From contig NZ_BBVD01000011.1 of the NCBI RefSeq assembly GCF_000964545.1, positions 1-64,000 of the forward strand: 64,000 nt of DNA. The letters run 5' to 3'. This DNA is from Comamonas thiooxydans (GTDB lineage: Bacteria; Pseudomonadota; Gammaproteobacteria; Burkholderiales; Burkholderiaceae_C). The notes below the pieces were generated by a model. The model saw nothing but the letters and a program-made list of their open reading frames with translations. It did not search any database and was not told where the DNA came from. Each line of letters starts with the position of its first letter. Positions within the stretch are counted from its first letter, which is position 1. A program made the translations under genes and the position numbers. This document shows, one piece after another, positions 1 to 8,219 of the stretch.

Positions 1-52
1 GACCGTAGCCAATCAGGTCGCGTGGGTAGGAGGCGGTGGAATCGTAAGTCAT
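1..52 (-). CDS. puuE: Allantoinase PuuE, N-terminal 17 codons (cut by window edge)
   Basis: Reading leftwards from the ATG at 52-50 gives MTYDSTASYPRDLIGYG. The YPRDLIGYG block is the characteristic N-terminus of cofactor-independent allantoinase PuuE, a polysaccharide-deacetylase-fold enzyme that hydrolyses allantoin to allantoate in purine breakdown. Only 17 residues are visible, so this rests on one short motif. The ATG overlaps the TGA of the GntR gene (ATGA), suggesting translational coupling and a shared operon. The nearby NCS1 permease and hydantoin-type racemase fit ureide catabolism. Confidence 0.7.
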   Translation of the reverse strand, partial: MTYDSTASYPRDLIGYG

Positions 53-726
53 AGGGATACGGATGAAAGTGCCATCGACAAATCGTGCGTTGGCAAAGTA
101 CGGTTAAAGGACAGACCTTCTTCCATGTGATTGAGGTGCAACTGCATCAGCTGCACCGCATGTTCGGCATTGCCCGCAGCCAGTGCGGTCACGATGTCGG
201 CATGTTCTTCGTGCGAATGCTCGGCCGCTGATGCAGACTGGTACATCAGGGTGATCAATGCGCAGCGGGAAATCAGCTCGCCCAGCAGCTGAGCCAGCAC
301 CTCATTGCCCATGAGCTCGGCCATGCGCACGTGGAAGTCGCCCAGCAGCTCGGTGCGCTGGCCCACGTCATTGGCTTCCATGGCCTTCCTTTCGGCAGCC
401 ACATGCGCTTTGAGCTCCAACAAGCGGGAGGGTGTCTGCTGCGCGGCAAAATTGCGCACCATTTCGGCTTCGAGCATGCGACGCACGGCAAAGACCTGGC
501 GCGCTTCTTCAACCGAGGGCGTGGCCACAAAGGCACCGCGCGTGGGCTCGAGCTTGATCAGCCGGTTCTGTGATGCATGAAACAAAGCCTGGCGAACCAG
601 AGTGCGGGAAACACCAAAATGATTGGCCAGCTTCTGTTCCGACAACTTGGTGCCGGGCATCAGTCGATGTTCAACAATTGCTTTGGTCAGACTTTCTGCA
701 ATGGACCAGGTGAGTGAGGTTTCCAT
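49..726 (-). CDS. GntR family regulator, FCD domain (probable ureide regulator)
   Basis: 225 aa from the chosen ATG; reading could extend in frame to 855, but those upstream residues are not GntR-like and would cover the operator-like palindrome. The N-terminal winged helix (about residues 10-75) carries the recognition helix motif VSRTLVRQAL. The C-terminal all-helical FCD ligand domain (about 85-215) includes DFHVRMAELMGN, whose Asp and His are typical metal/ligand-contact residues. The stop overlaps the puuE start, so regulator and allantoinase are probably co-transcribed. A perfect palindrome TTGTATACAA lies 30 bp upstream, with a near copy before the NCS1 permease, so autoregulation and control of the permease operon are inferred. 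The effector is unknown; allantoin or a related ureide is a guess from context. Confidence 0.85.
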   Translation of the reverse strand: METSLTWSIAESLTKAIVEHRLMPGTKLSEQKLANHFGVSRTLVRQALFHASQNRLIKLEPTRGAFVATPSVEEARQVFAVRRMLEAEMVRNFAAQQTPSRLLELKAHVAAERKAMEANDVGQRTELLGDFHVRMAELMGNEVLAQLLGELISRCALITLMYQSASAAEHSHEEHADIVTALAAGNAEHAVQLMQLHLNHMEEGLSFNRTLPTHDLSMALSSVSL

Positions 727-755
727 TGCTTCATCATAAATCTTGAACTCAACAC

Positions 756-765
756 TTGTATACAA
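756..765. promoter_or_regulatory. Candidate GntR/FCD operator, copy 1
   Basis: The perfect 10-bp palindrome TTGTATACAA lies in the leader of the gntR-puuE unit. FCD-type GntR regulators commonly bind short palindromes of this kind. The core recurs at 2601-2610 before the permease gene. Confidence 0.5.
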
Positions 766-1008
766 CATTGATTGAGGAAAAACTAGGTGTTCTCCCTTAA
801 GGTGTGCCGGACGTTTCTTGAGACAACCGCAGGAGAAGAAAGACGAATAGCCCACTAGGCATATTTAACTTACGCTCCTCCTTCAGTCAGCTCCGTCATA
901 TGTTCTCTGGAGCGCAATATTTATCACCTGCCATTGCGGGCATGGTCGAATTTATTGACTCTTCCTATCCTCAACTTCGTAACAGCTCGGTCGCATAAAA
1001 TCAATTTA

Positions 1009-1710
1009 ATGAGTACTCCAGTCATCACCAAAACCAAGATCGCCGAGCGTCTCATAGAGTCGATCCTGACAGCCAAGCTTCGTCCGGGAGAGAAACTGGG
1101 TGAACAAGACATTGCGGACTTGTTTCAGGTCAGCCGCACCCTGGTCCGCGAGGCCTTGATGCACCTTCAGACCCGGGGATTTGTGGAAGTCCGCTCCAGG
1201 GTTGGCTGGTATGTTGCAGAGCCTTCGTTTGAGGAAGCTCAGGAAACCTATGCAGCGAGGCGCGTCGTTGAGCCGGGCATGCTGCGTGATGCTGGTCAAC
1301 CCTTGCAGGCAACACTGAAACGCCTGCGCAAGCACATCGCCGAAGAGCGCAAAGCCATTGCCTGTGGGGACGCAGAAGCTCGCAGCTGGCTGCTGGCCGA
1401 CTTTCATATTTGCCTGGCAGAGTGTCTCGGCAATCGGTTCCTGACTTCTATGATGGTCGATCTCTCGGCACGAACAACTCTGATTTCAGATCTATACCAA
1501 TCGAAGACCGAGGCCAGAGTCTTCAATGACGATCACGCCGCCATTGTTGAGGCGCTGGCGGCTGGAGACAATCTGCGGGCTGAACAATTAATGATTGCTC
1601 ACATCGATGCATTGGCATCGCGCCTTGATGAAAGCCTGATCGGTCGTCGCGGAGCACGCAACCGACTCCGCTCCATTCTGGCTCCTGAAGATTCGTCTTC
1701 AGCCAAATAG
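1009..1710 (+). CDS. GntR family regulator, FCD domain (paralogue of its neighbour)
   Basis: 233 aa. The GntR winged helix (residues about 8-72) contains VSRTLVREAL, almost identical to the recognition helix of the neighbouring GntR protein. An FCD domain (about 80-220) follows, with ADFHICLAECLGN in the metal/ligand region. The two proteins align along their whole length and are divergently transcribed, so they are probably diverged duplicates. The ATG has no recognisable ribosome-binding site; a TAAAAT hexamer at 996-1001 could be a -10 box giving a leaderless or nearly leaderless mRNA (inference). No TTGTATACAA copy is seen before it. Target genes are unknown; the permease operon 1.1 kb downstream is the obvious candidate. 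Confidence 0.85.
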   Translation: MSTPVITKTKIAERLIESILTAKLRPGEKLGEQDIADLFQVSRTLVREALMHLQTRGFVEVRSRVGWYVAEPSFEEAQETYAARRVVEPGMLRDAGQPLQATLKRLRKHIAEERKAIACGDAEARSWLLADFHICLAECLGNRFLTSMMVDLSARTTLISDLYQSKTEARVFNDDHAAIVEALAAGDNLRAEQLMIAHIDALASRLDESLIGRRGARNRLRSILAPEDSSSAK

Positions 1711-2600
1711 GCGTTTCAAAGTCGATAGGAGTCCTTGGCGGGATCCAGCCTGGTTGAGCCGCTCGGCCGCTTTGCCGATCTCGAGCTCCCAACACTTTGC
1801 GGCGAGCCAATAATGAGGCTTGAAGCGCTTGTCCCTACCAGGGGGCGATTGAGCTCGCCATCTGTGCCGGTGATGACTTACGCGTTCGCTGATCGTGCCC
1901 GGCAGCATTCATCAAGGAGCCGCCTCGGTCCATGGTGATCATGGCACCGGCGCTATGCCGGTTCCTCGACCAGGACTTGGAATGGCTCGCGTTGCGGATA
2001 GACGCCGGAACGGTTTCAATCAGGGCCATGAAACCACATGGATAGCCATCGCATCGTGGAATGGTCTTCCAGCAAGAATTGCCAATGCCACCGATCGCAA
2101 CAAAGCGCTGGTCTCCGCATTGCCCACCGAATGGACTATCCATCTATTTCAACTGCTGCCGCCCTTGGTGAATGCAGCTGTCACTGTCCTGCCCGGCATC
2201 GCAACTGATCTCAAAGCCATGGGAGCATCAGCGCCGATTGCTCGTTGGCGAGCAATATTGCAGCGATGGACGCGGGCTGAATGCCGGCTTTGCAACAACT
2301 GAGCAGTGACTACTGGTACTCATTCCGGTGTGTGACTTCGAGAGTACTTTCTATAGCCCCTTGATACGCACAGCAACCTGGCTTTGCTCAGCGCGGATCG
2401 TGGAGAGGTTCATAGATGGGTATCTACGCAAAACAGCCATGATCAAAGTGTAGGTTTCAGCACCTCGCCCAGGGCAGAAATGCACGCCAGGGCTTGCTGC
2501 GCCTGCTACTGACCGTTTGTCCTCCCATCTGAGGACTCCATCGAACCAATATCTCTGGCCGATAGAACCAGGGTTCCTACTAGCATCTTGAATTCATGTC
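1711..2600. other. About 0.9 kb without a recognisable gene
   Basis: Short open frames exist on both strands (for example 1895-2302 plus and 1835-2143 minus), but none shows a familiar domain, a good ribosome-binding site or convincing codon usage. Several are interrupted by stops and continue in another frame, as decayed coding DNA would. I could not identify a parent gene or insertion sequence. Confidence 0.4.
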
Positions 2601-2610
2601 TTGTATACAT
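2601..2610. promoter_or_regulatory. Candidate GntR/FCD operator, copy 2
   Basis: TTGTATACAT matches 9 of 10 bases of the palindrome upstream of the gntR-puuE unit, and both copies are preceded by C. It lies about 230 bp before the NCS1 permease start. This suggests that one regulator controls both units. Confidence 0.45.
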
Positions 2611-2842
2611 TGCATGCATGTCAGCGATGTGTTCAAAGCATTTCTGGACAAGCTTGCTGAAGCAGTGGACATGAGGCAGATTTGATTCGCTTCATAAGCA
2701 TCACAGCTCTTCAGCAGCGAAAACATGGCTGCAGGCCTGCGTCGCCCGTAGCCGCTAATAACGGTAGACAAGCATGACCCGCTCAGCCGAAATGAGGTCA
2801 TGGCAAAGGGGCTCCATGGAGCACCCTGATGGAAGGCGGCAT

Positions 2843-4378
2843 ATGAACAACCTAGTACTGGACACCCATGGTGAGTCACTAACCTCGGGGGCCAACACCA
2901 CCAGCCCAAAGCGAGATAAAGGCTTGCCGACCGGAGTTTCTCCGGCGCTGTACAACCACGATCTGGCACCTACCTCGAAAGAGGGGCGTACCTGGGGGAG
3001 CTACAGCCTGTTCACTCTTTGGGCCAACGATGTACACAGCCTCGGCAACTACGCGTTTGCCATCGGTCTTTTCACGCTTGGGCTGGGAGGACATCAGATT
3101 CTGATGGCGCTTCTGCTGGGGGCGGCATTTCTGTTCGTGCTGCTGTCCCTCTCGGGCTTTATGGGGACCCGTACAGGGATTCCCTTTCCGGTGATGAGCC
3201 GCATCAGCTTTGGTACACGCGGTGCGCAGATCCCAGCATTGATCCGCGGCGGAGTCGCCATTGCCTGGTTCGGCATTCAAACCTACCTGGCATCGATGGT
3301 CCTCGACGTGATGCTGATCACGCTGTTTCCCGGCTTGCAGTCGCTGAAAGAGCAAGTCGTGCTGGGCCTGCCATTGCTGGGCTGGATCAGCTTTTCCATC
3401 CTGTGGGTTGTGCAGGTTCTCATTGCCTGCTGGGGCATGGAGAGCATCCGAAAGTACGAGGCCTTTGCCGGGCCTGTAATTCTGTTGACTTTCATTGCCC
3501 TGGCAGGATGGATCTTCTACAGCGCCAAGTGGACTCTGCACTGGTCCGCTCCTTTTGAAAGCAGTGGCGGAGCCATGTGGCTGCAGATCCTGGGCGCTGC
3601 TTCGCTATGGGTGGCGATCTACGGCACCTTCGTGCTGAACTTCTGTGATTTCACACGTGCAGCCACCTCAAGCAGCGCCGTGGTGAAAGGCAATTTCTGG
3701 GGCATTCCGATCAATATGCTGATCTTCGGCTTGATCGTGGTCATCCTGACAGGCGGCCAGCTTGCCATCGACGGCACGCTGATTCAAAGCCCGACCGACA
3801 TCGTCCAGAACATTCCCAATAAGCCGCTGTTGATGTTGGCCAGTCTTTCGCTGCTGATTTTGACCATCGCCGTGAACCTGATGGCCAATTTCGTGGCTCC
3901 TGCCCTGGCGCTGGCCAACCTCATGCCCAGGCATCTGAACTTCCGCCGGGCAGCTCTTGTCAGTGCGGTTCTCGGCTTCGTGATCCTGCCCTGGAATCTC
4001 TACAACTCTCCGCTGGTCATCGTCTACTTCCTGGGAGGGCTGGGTTCATTTCTGGGACCGCTGTTCGGCATCGTGATGGCTGACTACTGGCTGATCCGCA
4101 AACAGCGCGTGAACGTTCCGGCGCTCTATACACACGACCCTGCAGGCCCCTATCACTACCGCAATGGCATCAATCCGAAGGCAATTCAGGCCCTGATTCC
4201 TTCATCCCTGATCTCGCTGCTCTTTGCATTCCTGCCGACGCTGCAATCGCTGTCCCAGTTCTCCTGGTTCATCGCAGCCGGACTGGGTGCCTTGTTCTAT
4301 TGGATGGTTGCACCGAAAGGTCTCGCCTACGAAGACCAGGATGGCGAAGCCATTTCCGTAGCCTCCGCCAAACACTGA
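2843..4378 (+). CDS. NCS1 family permease (nucleobase/allantoin/hydantoin:cation symporter)
   Basis: 511 aa integral membrane protein with about 12 hydrophobic segments. The N-terminus has the NCS1 hallmark NHDLAPTSKEGRTWGSYSLF followed by WANDVHSLGNYAFAIGL, which forms TM1 and the substrate/sodium site region. NCS1 carriers import uracil, cytosine, allantoin, hydantoins or thiamine with a cation. The ATG at 2843 is chosen because GGAAGG lies 7 nt upstream; in-frame ATGs at 2774, 2795 and 2816 lack this. It is followed 18 nt later by the racemase gene, so the two form one operon. With puuE nearby, allantoin or a hydantoin is the most likely substrate, but the sequence does not settle this. 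Confidence 0.88.
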   Translation: MNNLVLDTHGESLTSGANTTSPKRDKGLPTGVSPALYNHDLAPTSKEGRTWGSYSLFTLWANDVHSLGNYAFAIGLFTLGLGGHQILMALLLGAAFLFVLLSLSGFMGTRTGIPFPVMSRISFGTRGAQIPALIRGGVAIAWFGIQTYLASMVLDVMLITLFPGLQSLKEQVVLGLPLLGWISFSILWVVQVLIACWGMESIRKYEAFAGPVILLTFIALAGWIFYSAKWTLHWSAPFESSGGAMWLQILGAASLWVAIYGTFVLNFCDFTRAATSSSAVVKGNFWGIPINMLIFGLIVVILTGGQLAIDGTLIQSPTDIVQNIPNKPLLMLASLSLLILTIAVNLMANFVAPALALANLMPRHLNFRRAALVSAVLGFVILPWNLYNSPLVIVYFLGGLGSFLGPLFGIVMADYWLIRKQRVNVPALYTHDPAGPYHYRNGINPKAIQALIPSSLISLLFAFLPTLQSLSQFSWFIAAGLGALFYWMVAPKGLAYEDQDGEAISVASAKH

Positions 4379-4396
4379 GAAGGAAAGTTGAAAATC

Positions 4397-5131
4397 ATGC
4401 GCATTTTGATCGTGAACGTGAACACCACTGAGTCGATGACCCATGCCATTGGCATGCAAGCTCGGAAGGTTGCTGCGCCTGGAACAGAGATAGTCGCGCT
4501 GACCCCGCGCTTTGGTGCCGAATCGGTCGAGGGGAATTTTGAGAGCTATCTTGCCGCGGTCGGCGTCATGGACGCCGTGATGAGCTATGGACAACCCTTT
4601 GATGCAGTCATTCAAGCCGGCTACGGTGAACATGGCCGCGAGGGCCTGCAGGAGTTGCTGGACGTTCCCGTTGTGGACATCACCGAGGCAGCGGCCACCG
4701 CGGCCATGTTCCTGGGCCACAAATACTCGGTGGTCACGACGCTGGATCGAGCTGTCCCATTGATCGAGGATCGACTCAAGCTTGCCGGCCTGGACGAGCG
4801 CTGTGCATCGGTTCGCGCCAGCGGCATGGCTGTGCTGGAGTTGGAAACTCAACCCGAGCGCGCGGTCGAAGCGATTGTTCGTCAAGCCAGCCTTGCCGTC
4901 AGCGAAGACCATGCGGAAGTCATTTGCCTCGGCTGTGGAGGTATGGCTGAACTGGATGCCAGGATCCGTGAACTGACCGGTGTACCAGTGGTCGATGGAG
5001 TAGCCGCGGCCGTGACCATTGCCGAGTCGCTCGTGCGCCTGGGCCTGAGCACCTCCAAGGTCCGTACCTACGCTCCCCCCCGAGCCAAGCGCGTGACCGG
5101 CTTCCCATTCACTAGCCAAGTGGCAGGATGA
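4397..5131 (+). CDS. Asp/Glu/hydantoin racemase family protein
   Basis: 244 aa, the usual length for hydantoin/allantoin racemases (Asp/Glu racemase superfamily). The N-terminal ILIVNVNTTESMT strand-loop and the second catalytic block ICLGCGGM (Cys180) are present. At the first catalytic position, where characterised racemases have Cys in ACFGDPG-type motifs, this protein has AGYGEHG with Gly75. Two-base racemisation would therefore lack one base; it may be a one-cysteine subfamily with another reaction. The ATG at 4397 is chosen over the TTG at 4388, which sits directly on AGGAAAG. Context (permease upstream, puuE nearby) suggests ureide or hydantoin handling. Confidence 0.8.
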   Translation: MRILIVNVNTTESMTHAIGMQARKVAAPGTEIVALTPRFGAESVEGNFESYLAAVGVMDAVMSYGQPFDAVIQAGYGEHGREGLQELLDVPVVDITEAAATAAMFLGHKYSVVTTLDRAVPLIEDRLKLAGLDERCASVRASGMAVLELETQPERAVEAIVRQASLAVSEDHAEVICLGCGGMAELDARIRELTGVPVVDGVAAAVTIAESLVRLGLSTSKVRTYAPPRAKRVTGFPFTSQVAG

Positions 5132-5287
5132 ATTGCCCGGAGTTGTGTAAATCGTCCTGGCCTCTTATTTCCATGCCAATAAGCGTTCCTTTGAGCAGCC
5201 AATGCTATTTCGAAGAATTCGACGGTGAAGCGTTGAAACAGATCCGGGCAGGCCTGCCGGTCAGCGATGATCAGTCCTGACTTGGCC

Positions 5288-6175
5288 TCATAGTTCCGTC
5301 ACGGCCTGCTGCAGGCAGGCCAGCAATGCCTGCACCAGCGGATTGGCCGGTGTACGCCGCCACATGGCCAGCATCTCTGATGATGGGTGCGAGCCTTTGA
5401 GCGGGCGGAATACCAGGCGCGGCATGCCCACGCGTGTCAGCGCCTGGGGTACCAGTGCCACGCCCTGACCCAGCGAAACCAGCGAGATCACCGACAGCCA
5501 GTGTCGTACCTCGTGGCGTACTTCGGGTGCAAAGCCATGGGCCAGGCACATCTCGTAGATGCGCTGGTGATAGGTAGGCGAGACCAGGCTGGAGAACAGA
5601 ATCAGACGGTCGTTTTTGAGTTCGGCCAGATCGATGGCGGCGCTGGTCTGCAGCGGGTGGCGGTCGGGCAGGCAGACCACGAAAGGCTCTTCCATCAGCA
5701 GCCGGCTGGCAATTCCTTCGGGCGGCTGTATGGAGTGGACCAGGGCCATGTCCAGCCGCATTTGCTGCAGGTCCAGGATTTGCTCTGCGCTGTTGGCCTC
5801 AAGCATGTCCACGCGCACCAGGGGGTGGTCGTGCTGGAACCGTTCCAGCGCCTGTGGCAAGCCGCGGTACAGGCTCGACCCCACGAAGCCCAGGCGCAGA
5901 TGGCCGCGCGTGCCCTGGGCCACGTCGCGCGTTTCCTGTGCGGCCTGCTGACTCAGGGCCAATAGCTGGCGTGCCTTGTCCAGCAAATGTTCACCGGCCG
6001 CAGTCAGCCGTACGCCCTTGCTGCTGCGCTCGAACAACTGGGCCTGCAGTTCCTGCTCCAGCTGCTTGATGGCCACGGACAGCGGGGGCTGGGAGATCGA
6101 CAGCCGCTGCGCCGCACGGCTGAAATGAAGCTCTTCGGCGAGGGTGACGAAGTAGTGCAGCAACCTCAGTTCCAT
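5288..6175 (-). CDS. LysR family transcriptional regulator
   Basis: 295 aa, typical LysR length. The N-terminal winged helix-turn-helix (residues 1-60) reads FSRAAQRLSISQPPLSVAIK, as is standard for the family. The remainder is a type 2 periplasmic-binding-like effector domain (about 90-290). It is divergent from the acyl-CoA dehydrogenase cluster across a 251-bp AT-rich gap, the usual arrangement for a LysR regulator and its targets. It probably activates that cluster in response to the pathway substrate or a CoA ester (inference). The inducer is not predictable. Confidence 0.92.
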   Translation of the reverse strand: MELRLLHYFVTLAEELHFSRAAQRLSISQPPLSVAIKQLEQELQAQLFERSSKGVRLTAAGEHLLDKARQLLALSQQAAQETRDVAQGTRGHLRLGFVGSSLYRGLPQALERFQHDHPLVRVDMLEANSAEQILDLQQMRLDMALVHSIQPPEGIASRLLMEEPFVVCLPDRHPLQTSAAIDLAELKNDRLILFSSLVSPTYHQRIYEMCLAHGFAPEVRHEVRHWLSVISLVSLGQGVALVPQALTRVGMPRLVFRPLKGSHPSSEMLAMWRRTPANPLVQALLACLQQAVTEL

Positions 6176-6426
6176 GATTTATTGATATTTAAAAAGTATT
6201 GAGAAAGATTTTAATAATATTTGACGTGAATATATGAGGGTGCTGAAATTCGTGGCAGTCCTTGCCTCAATTGCCGGCTTTGTGTGCGGTACATATCGCC
6301 TGAATTCGTCATGGCCGAACCCAGAGATGGCAAGCAAGGTAAGCCCTGTAGCGAGGTTGTCGTCCTCTTTCCAATGAGAGGGTGCTCAGCTCCTCAGGGG
6401 ATATTCGAATTCAGCAGGAGACGTTC
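6176..6426. promoter_or_regulatory. Divergent LysR / acyl-CoA dehydrogenase promoter region
   Basis: This 251-bp gap between divergent starts has an AT-rich block next to the LysR start (about 6178-6236), unlike the GC-rich genes around it. That is where LysR boxes (T-N11-A) and overlapping promoters would be expected. No single box stands out enough to be called. Confidence 0.4.
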
Positions 6427-8145
6427 ATGTCCGCCAACGATAAGAGCCAGATGCATGCCGTGGCCCAGGCTGCCCATCCCGTGCCTGATCGCCACGGTGC
6501 CAATTTCTATGCCACCGATCCTGAGTTGCAGTCGCTGCTGGCGCTTTATCTGCCAGCCGATCTGCTGGCCCATCTGCAGCCCTATCTGCAGCGCATGGGC
6601 GAGTTGGCCGGTGGGCGCATCGACGAGCTGGCCGGCATGGCCGACAGGAATCCGCCCACGCTCGAGCACCGCAGCCGCGCCGGCCAGGACAGCCAGCGCA
6701 TCATCAAGCATCCAGCCTATGAAGAGCTTGAGCGCATCGCTTACGGAGAGTTCGGCCTGCAAGCCATTTCGCACCGGGAAGACATGCTGGGCTGGAGCGG
6801 CAAGATGCCGCCCATCGTCAAGTACGCACTGACCTTTCTGTTCGTGCAGTCCGAGTTCGGTCTGTGCTGCCCGTTGTCCATGACCGATTCGCTGACGCGC
6901 ACGCTCAAGAAGTACGGTACCCCCGAGCTGGTGGACAAGTATTTGCCTCAGCTGCTCTCACTGGATTGGGAGAACCAGGCCCAGGGCGCGATGTTCATGA
7001 CCGAGCAGGCCGCAGGCTCGGACATCGCCAGCACGCTGACTCTGGCCGCCCCGCAGGCCGACGGCTCATGGCTTCTCACCGGCGACAAGTGGTTCTGTTC
7101 CAACCCCGATGCCGAGTTCGCCATGGTGCTGGCTCGTGTGGAGGGCGGGGCGCCGGGCATGAAGGGCATCTCGCTGTTTCTGCTGCCGCGTTCCCTGGAC
7201 GATGGCAGCACCAACCGTTACCGCATCATCCGTCTCAAGGACAAGCTGGGCACCAAGTCCATGGCCAGCGGCGAGATCCGCATGGACGGCGCCGTGGCCT
7301 ATCTCGTGGGCCAGCAAGGCCGGGGCTTTGTGCAGATGGCCGACATGGTCAACAACTCGCGCTTGTCCAACGGTGTGCGTTCCGCCGGCATGATGCGCCG
7401 TGCTGTGGCCGAGGCCGAATTCATCGCCCATGAACGCATTGCCTTTGGCAAGCGCCTGGAGCAGATGCCGCTGATGCAGCGCCAGCTCGACAAGCTGCGC
7501 GTGCCCGCCGAGCAGGCGCGCACCATGGTGTTCCAGACCGCGCAGACGCTGATGCGCTCCGACGCGGGCCAGCCGGATGCCTATGCGCTGCTGCGCATTC
7601 TGACGCCGCTGATCAAGTTCCGCGCCTGCCGCGATGCACGCAAGGTCACTGGTGATGCGATGGAAGTGCGCGGCGGTTGTGGCTATATCGAGGAGTGGAG
7701 CGATCCGCGTCTGGTGCGCGATGCCCACCTGGGCTCCATCTGGGAAGGTACGAGCAATATCGTGGCGCTGGACGTGATCCGCGCCATCAAGCGCGAAGGT
7801 TCGTTGCCTGTGCTGCAGCAGTATCTGCATGGCTTGCTCGATCATGCCAGTCTGGTGCCCGGTTACCGCCAGGCGCTGGAAGATGCATTGGCCCGCGCCG
7901 GCACCCTGGCCGACAGGGCCGCTCAGGACGGTGGCGAAGTGCTGGCCCGCCAGGCCGCCACAGCTCTCTACAACTGCACCACGGCCATCGCCATGGCTTG
8001 GGAAGCCGCACAGACCGGCTCGGCCGAGCGCCTGCGCCTGTCGCAACTGGTGCTGCTGCACCGTGTGCTGCCGCGCGATCCGCTGGTCGATGCGGCTGCC
8101 GTGCCGGCGCAGTGGCAGGAGCGATTGCCGGCGGCCTTGAAATAA
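6427..8145 (+). CDS. Acyl-CoA dehydrogenase (AidB-like long form)
   Basis: 572 aa, longer than ordinary acyl-CoA dehydrogenases (about 380-400), because of an N-terminal extension and a C-terminal helical domain as in the AidB-type group. MTEQAAGSDIAS is the FAD-binding MTE-GSD signature. IWEGTSNI near residue 440 carries the expected catalytic-base Glu. A flavoprotein that oxidises an acyl-CoA and passes electrons to ETF is expected. AGGAG at 6416-6420 fixes the ATG at 6427. It is the first gene after the divergent LysR gene and heads a co-directional cluster of TctC proteins, an amidohydrolase and a CoA-transferase, implying CoA-linked breakdown of an imported organic acid or amide. Confidence 0.9.
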   Translation: MSANDKSQMHAVAQAAHPVPDRHGANFYATDPELQSLLALYLPADLLAHLQPYLQRMGELAGGRIDELAGMADRNPPTLEHRSRAGQDSQRIIKHPAYEELERIAYGEFGLQAISHREDMLGWSGKMPPIVKYALTFLFVQSEFGLCCPLSMTDSLTRTLKKYGTPELVDKYLPQLLSLDWENQAQGAMFMTEQAAGSDIASTLTLAAPQADGSWLLTGDKWFCSNPDAEFAMVLARVEGGAPGMKGISLFLLPRSLDDGSTNRYRIIRLKDKLGTKSMASGEIRMDGAVAYLVGQQGRGFVQMADMVNNSRLSNGVRSAGMMRRAVAEAEFIAHERIAFGKRLEQMPLMQRQLDKLRVPAEQARTMVFQTAQTLMRSDAGQPDAYALLRILTPLIKFRACRDARKVTGDAMEVRGGCGYIEEWSDPRLVRDAHLGSIWEGTSNIVALDVIRAIKREGSLPVLQQYLHGLLDHASLVPGYRQALEDALARAGTLADRAAQDGGEVLARQAATALYNCTTAIAMAWEAAQTGSAERLRLSQLVLLHRVLPRDPLVDAAAVPAQWQERLPAALK

Positions 8146-8219
8146 GTAGAAGAAACGGCTGAAACGCTTCATGAAAAAGGTGTTATCGGCTCTCGGATTA
8201 TTTCTGCAAGGAGACAAGT

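Noticed and set aside
1835..2143. Transposase fragment on the minus strand
   Set aside because: Frame-switching suggested decay, but no DDE or family motif could be matched, so no insertion sequence is called.
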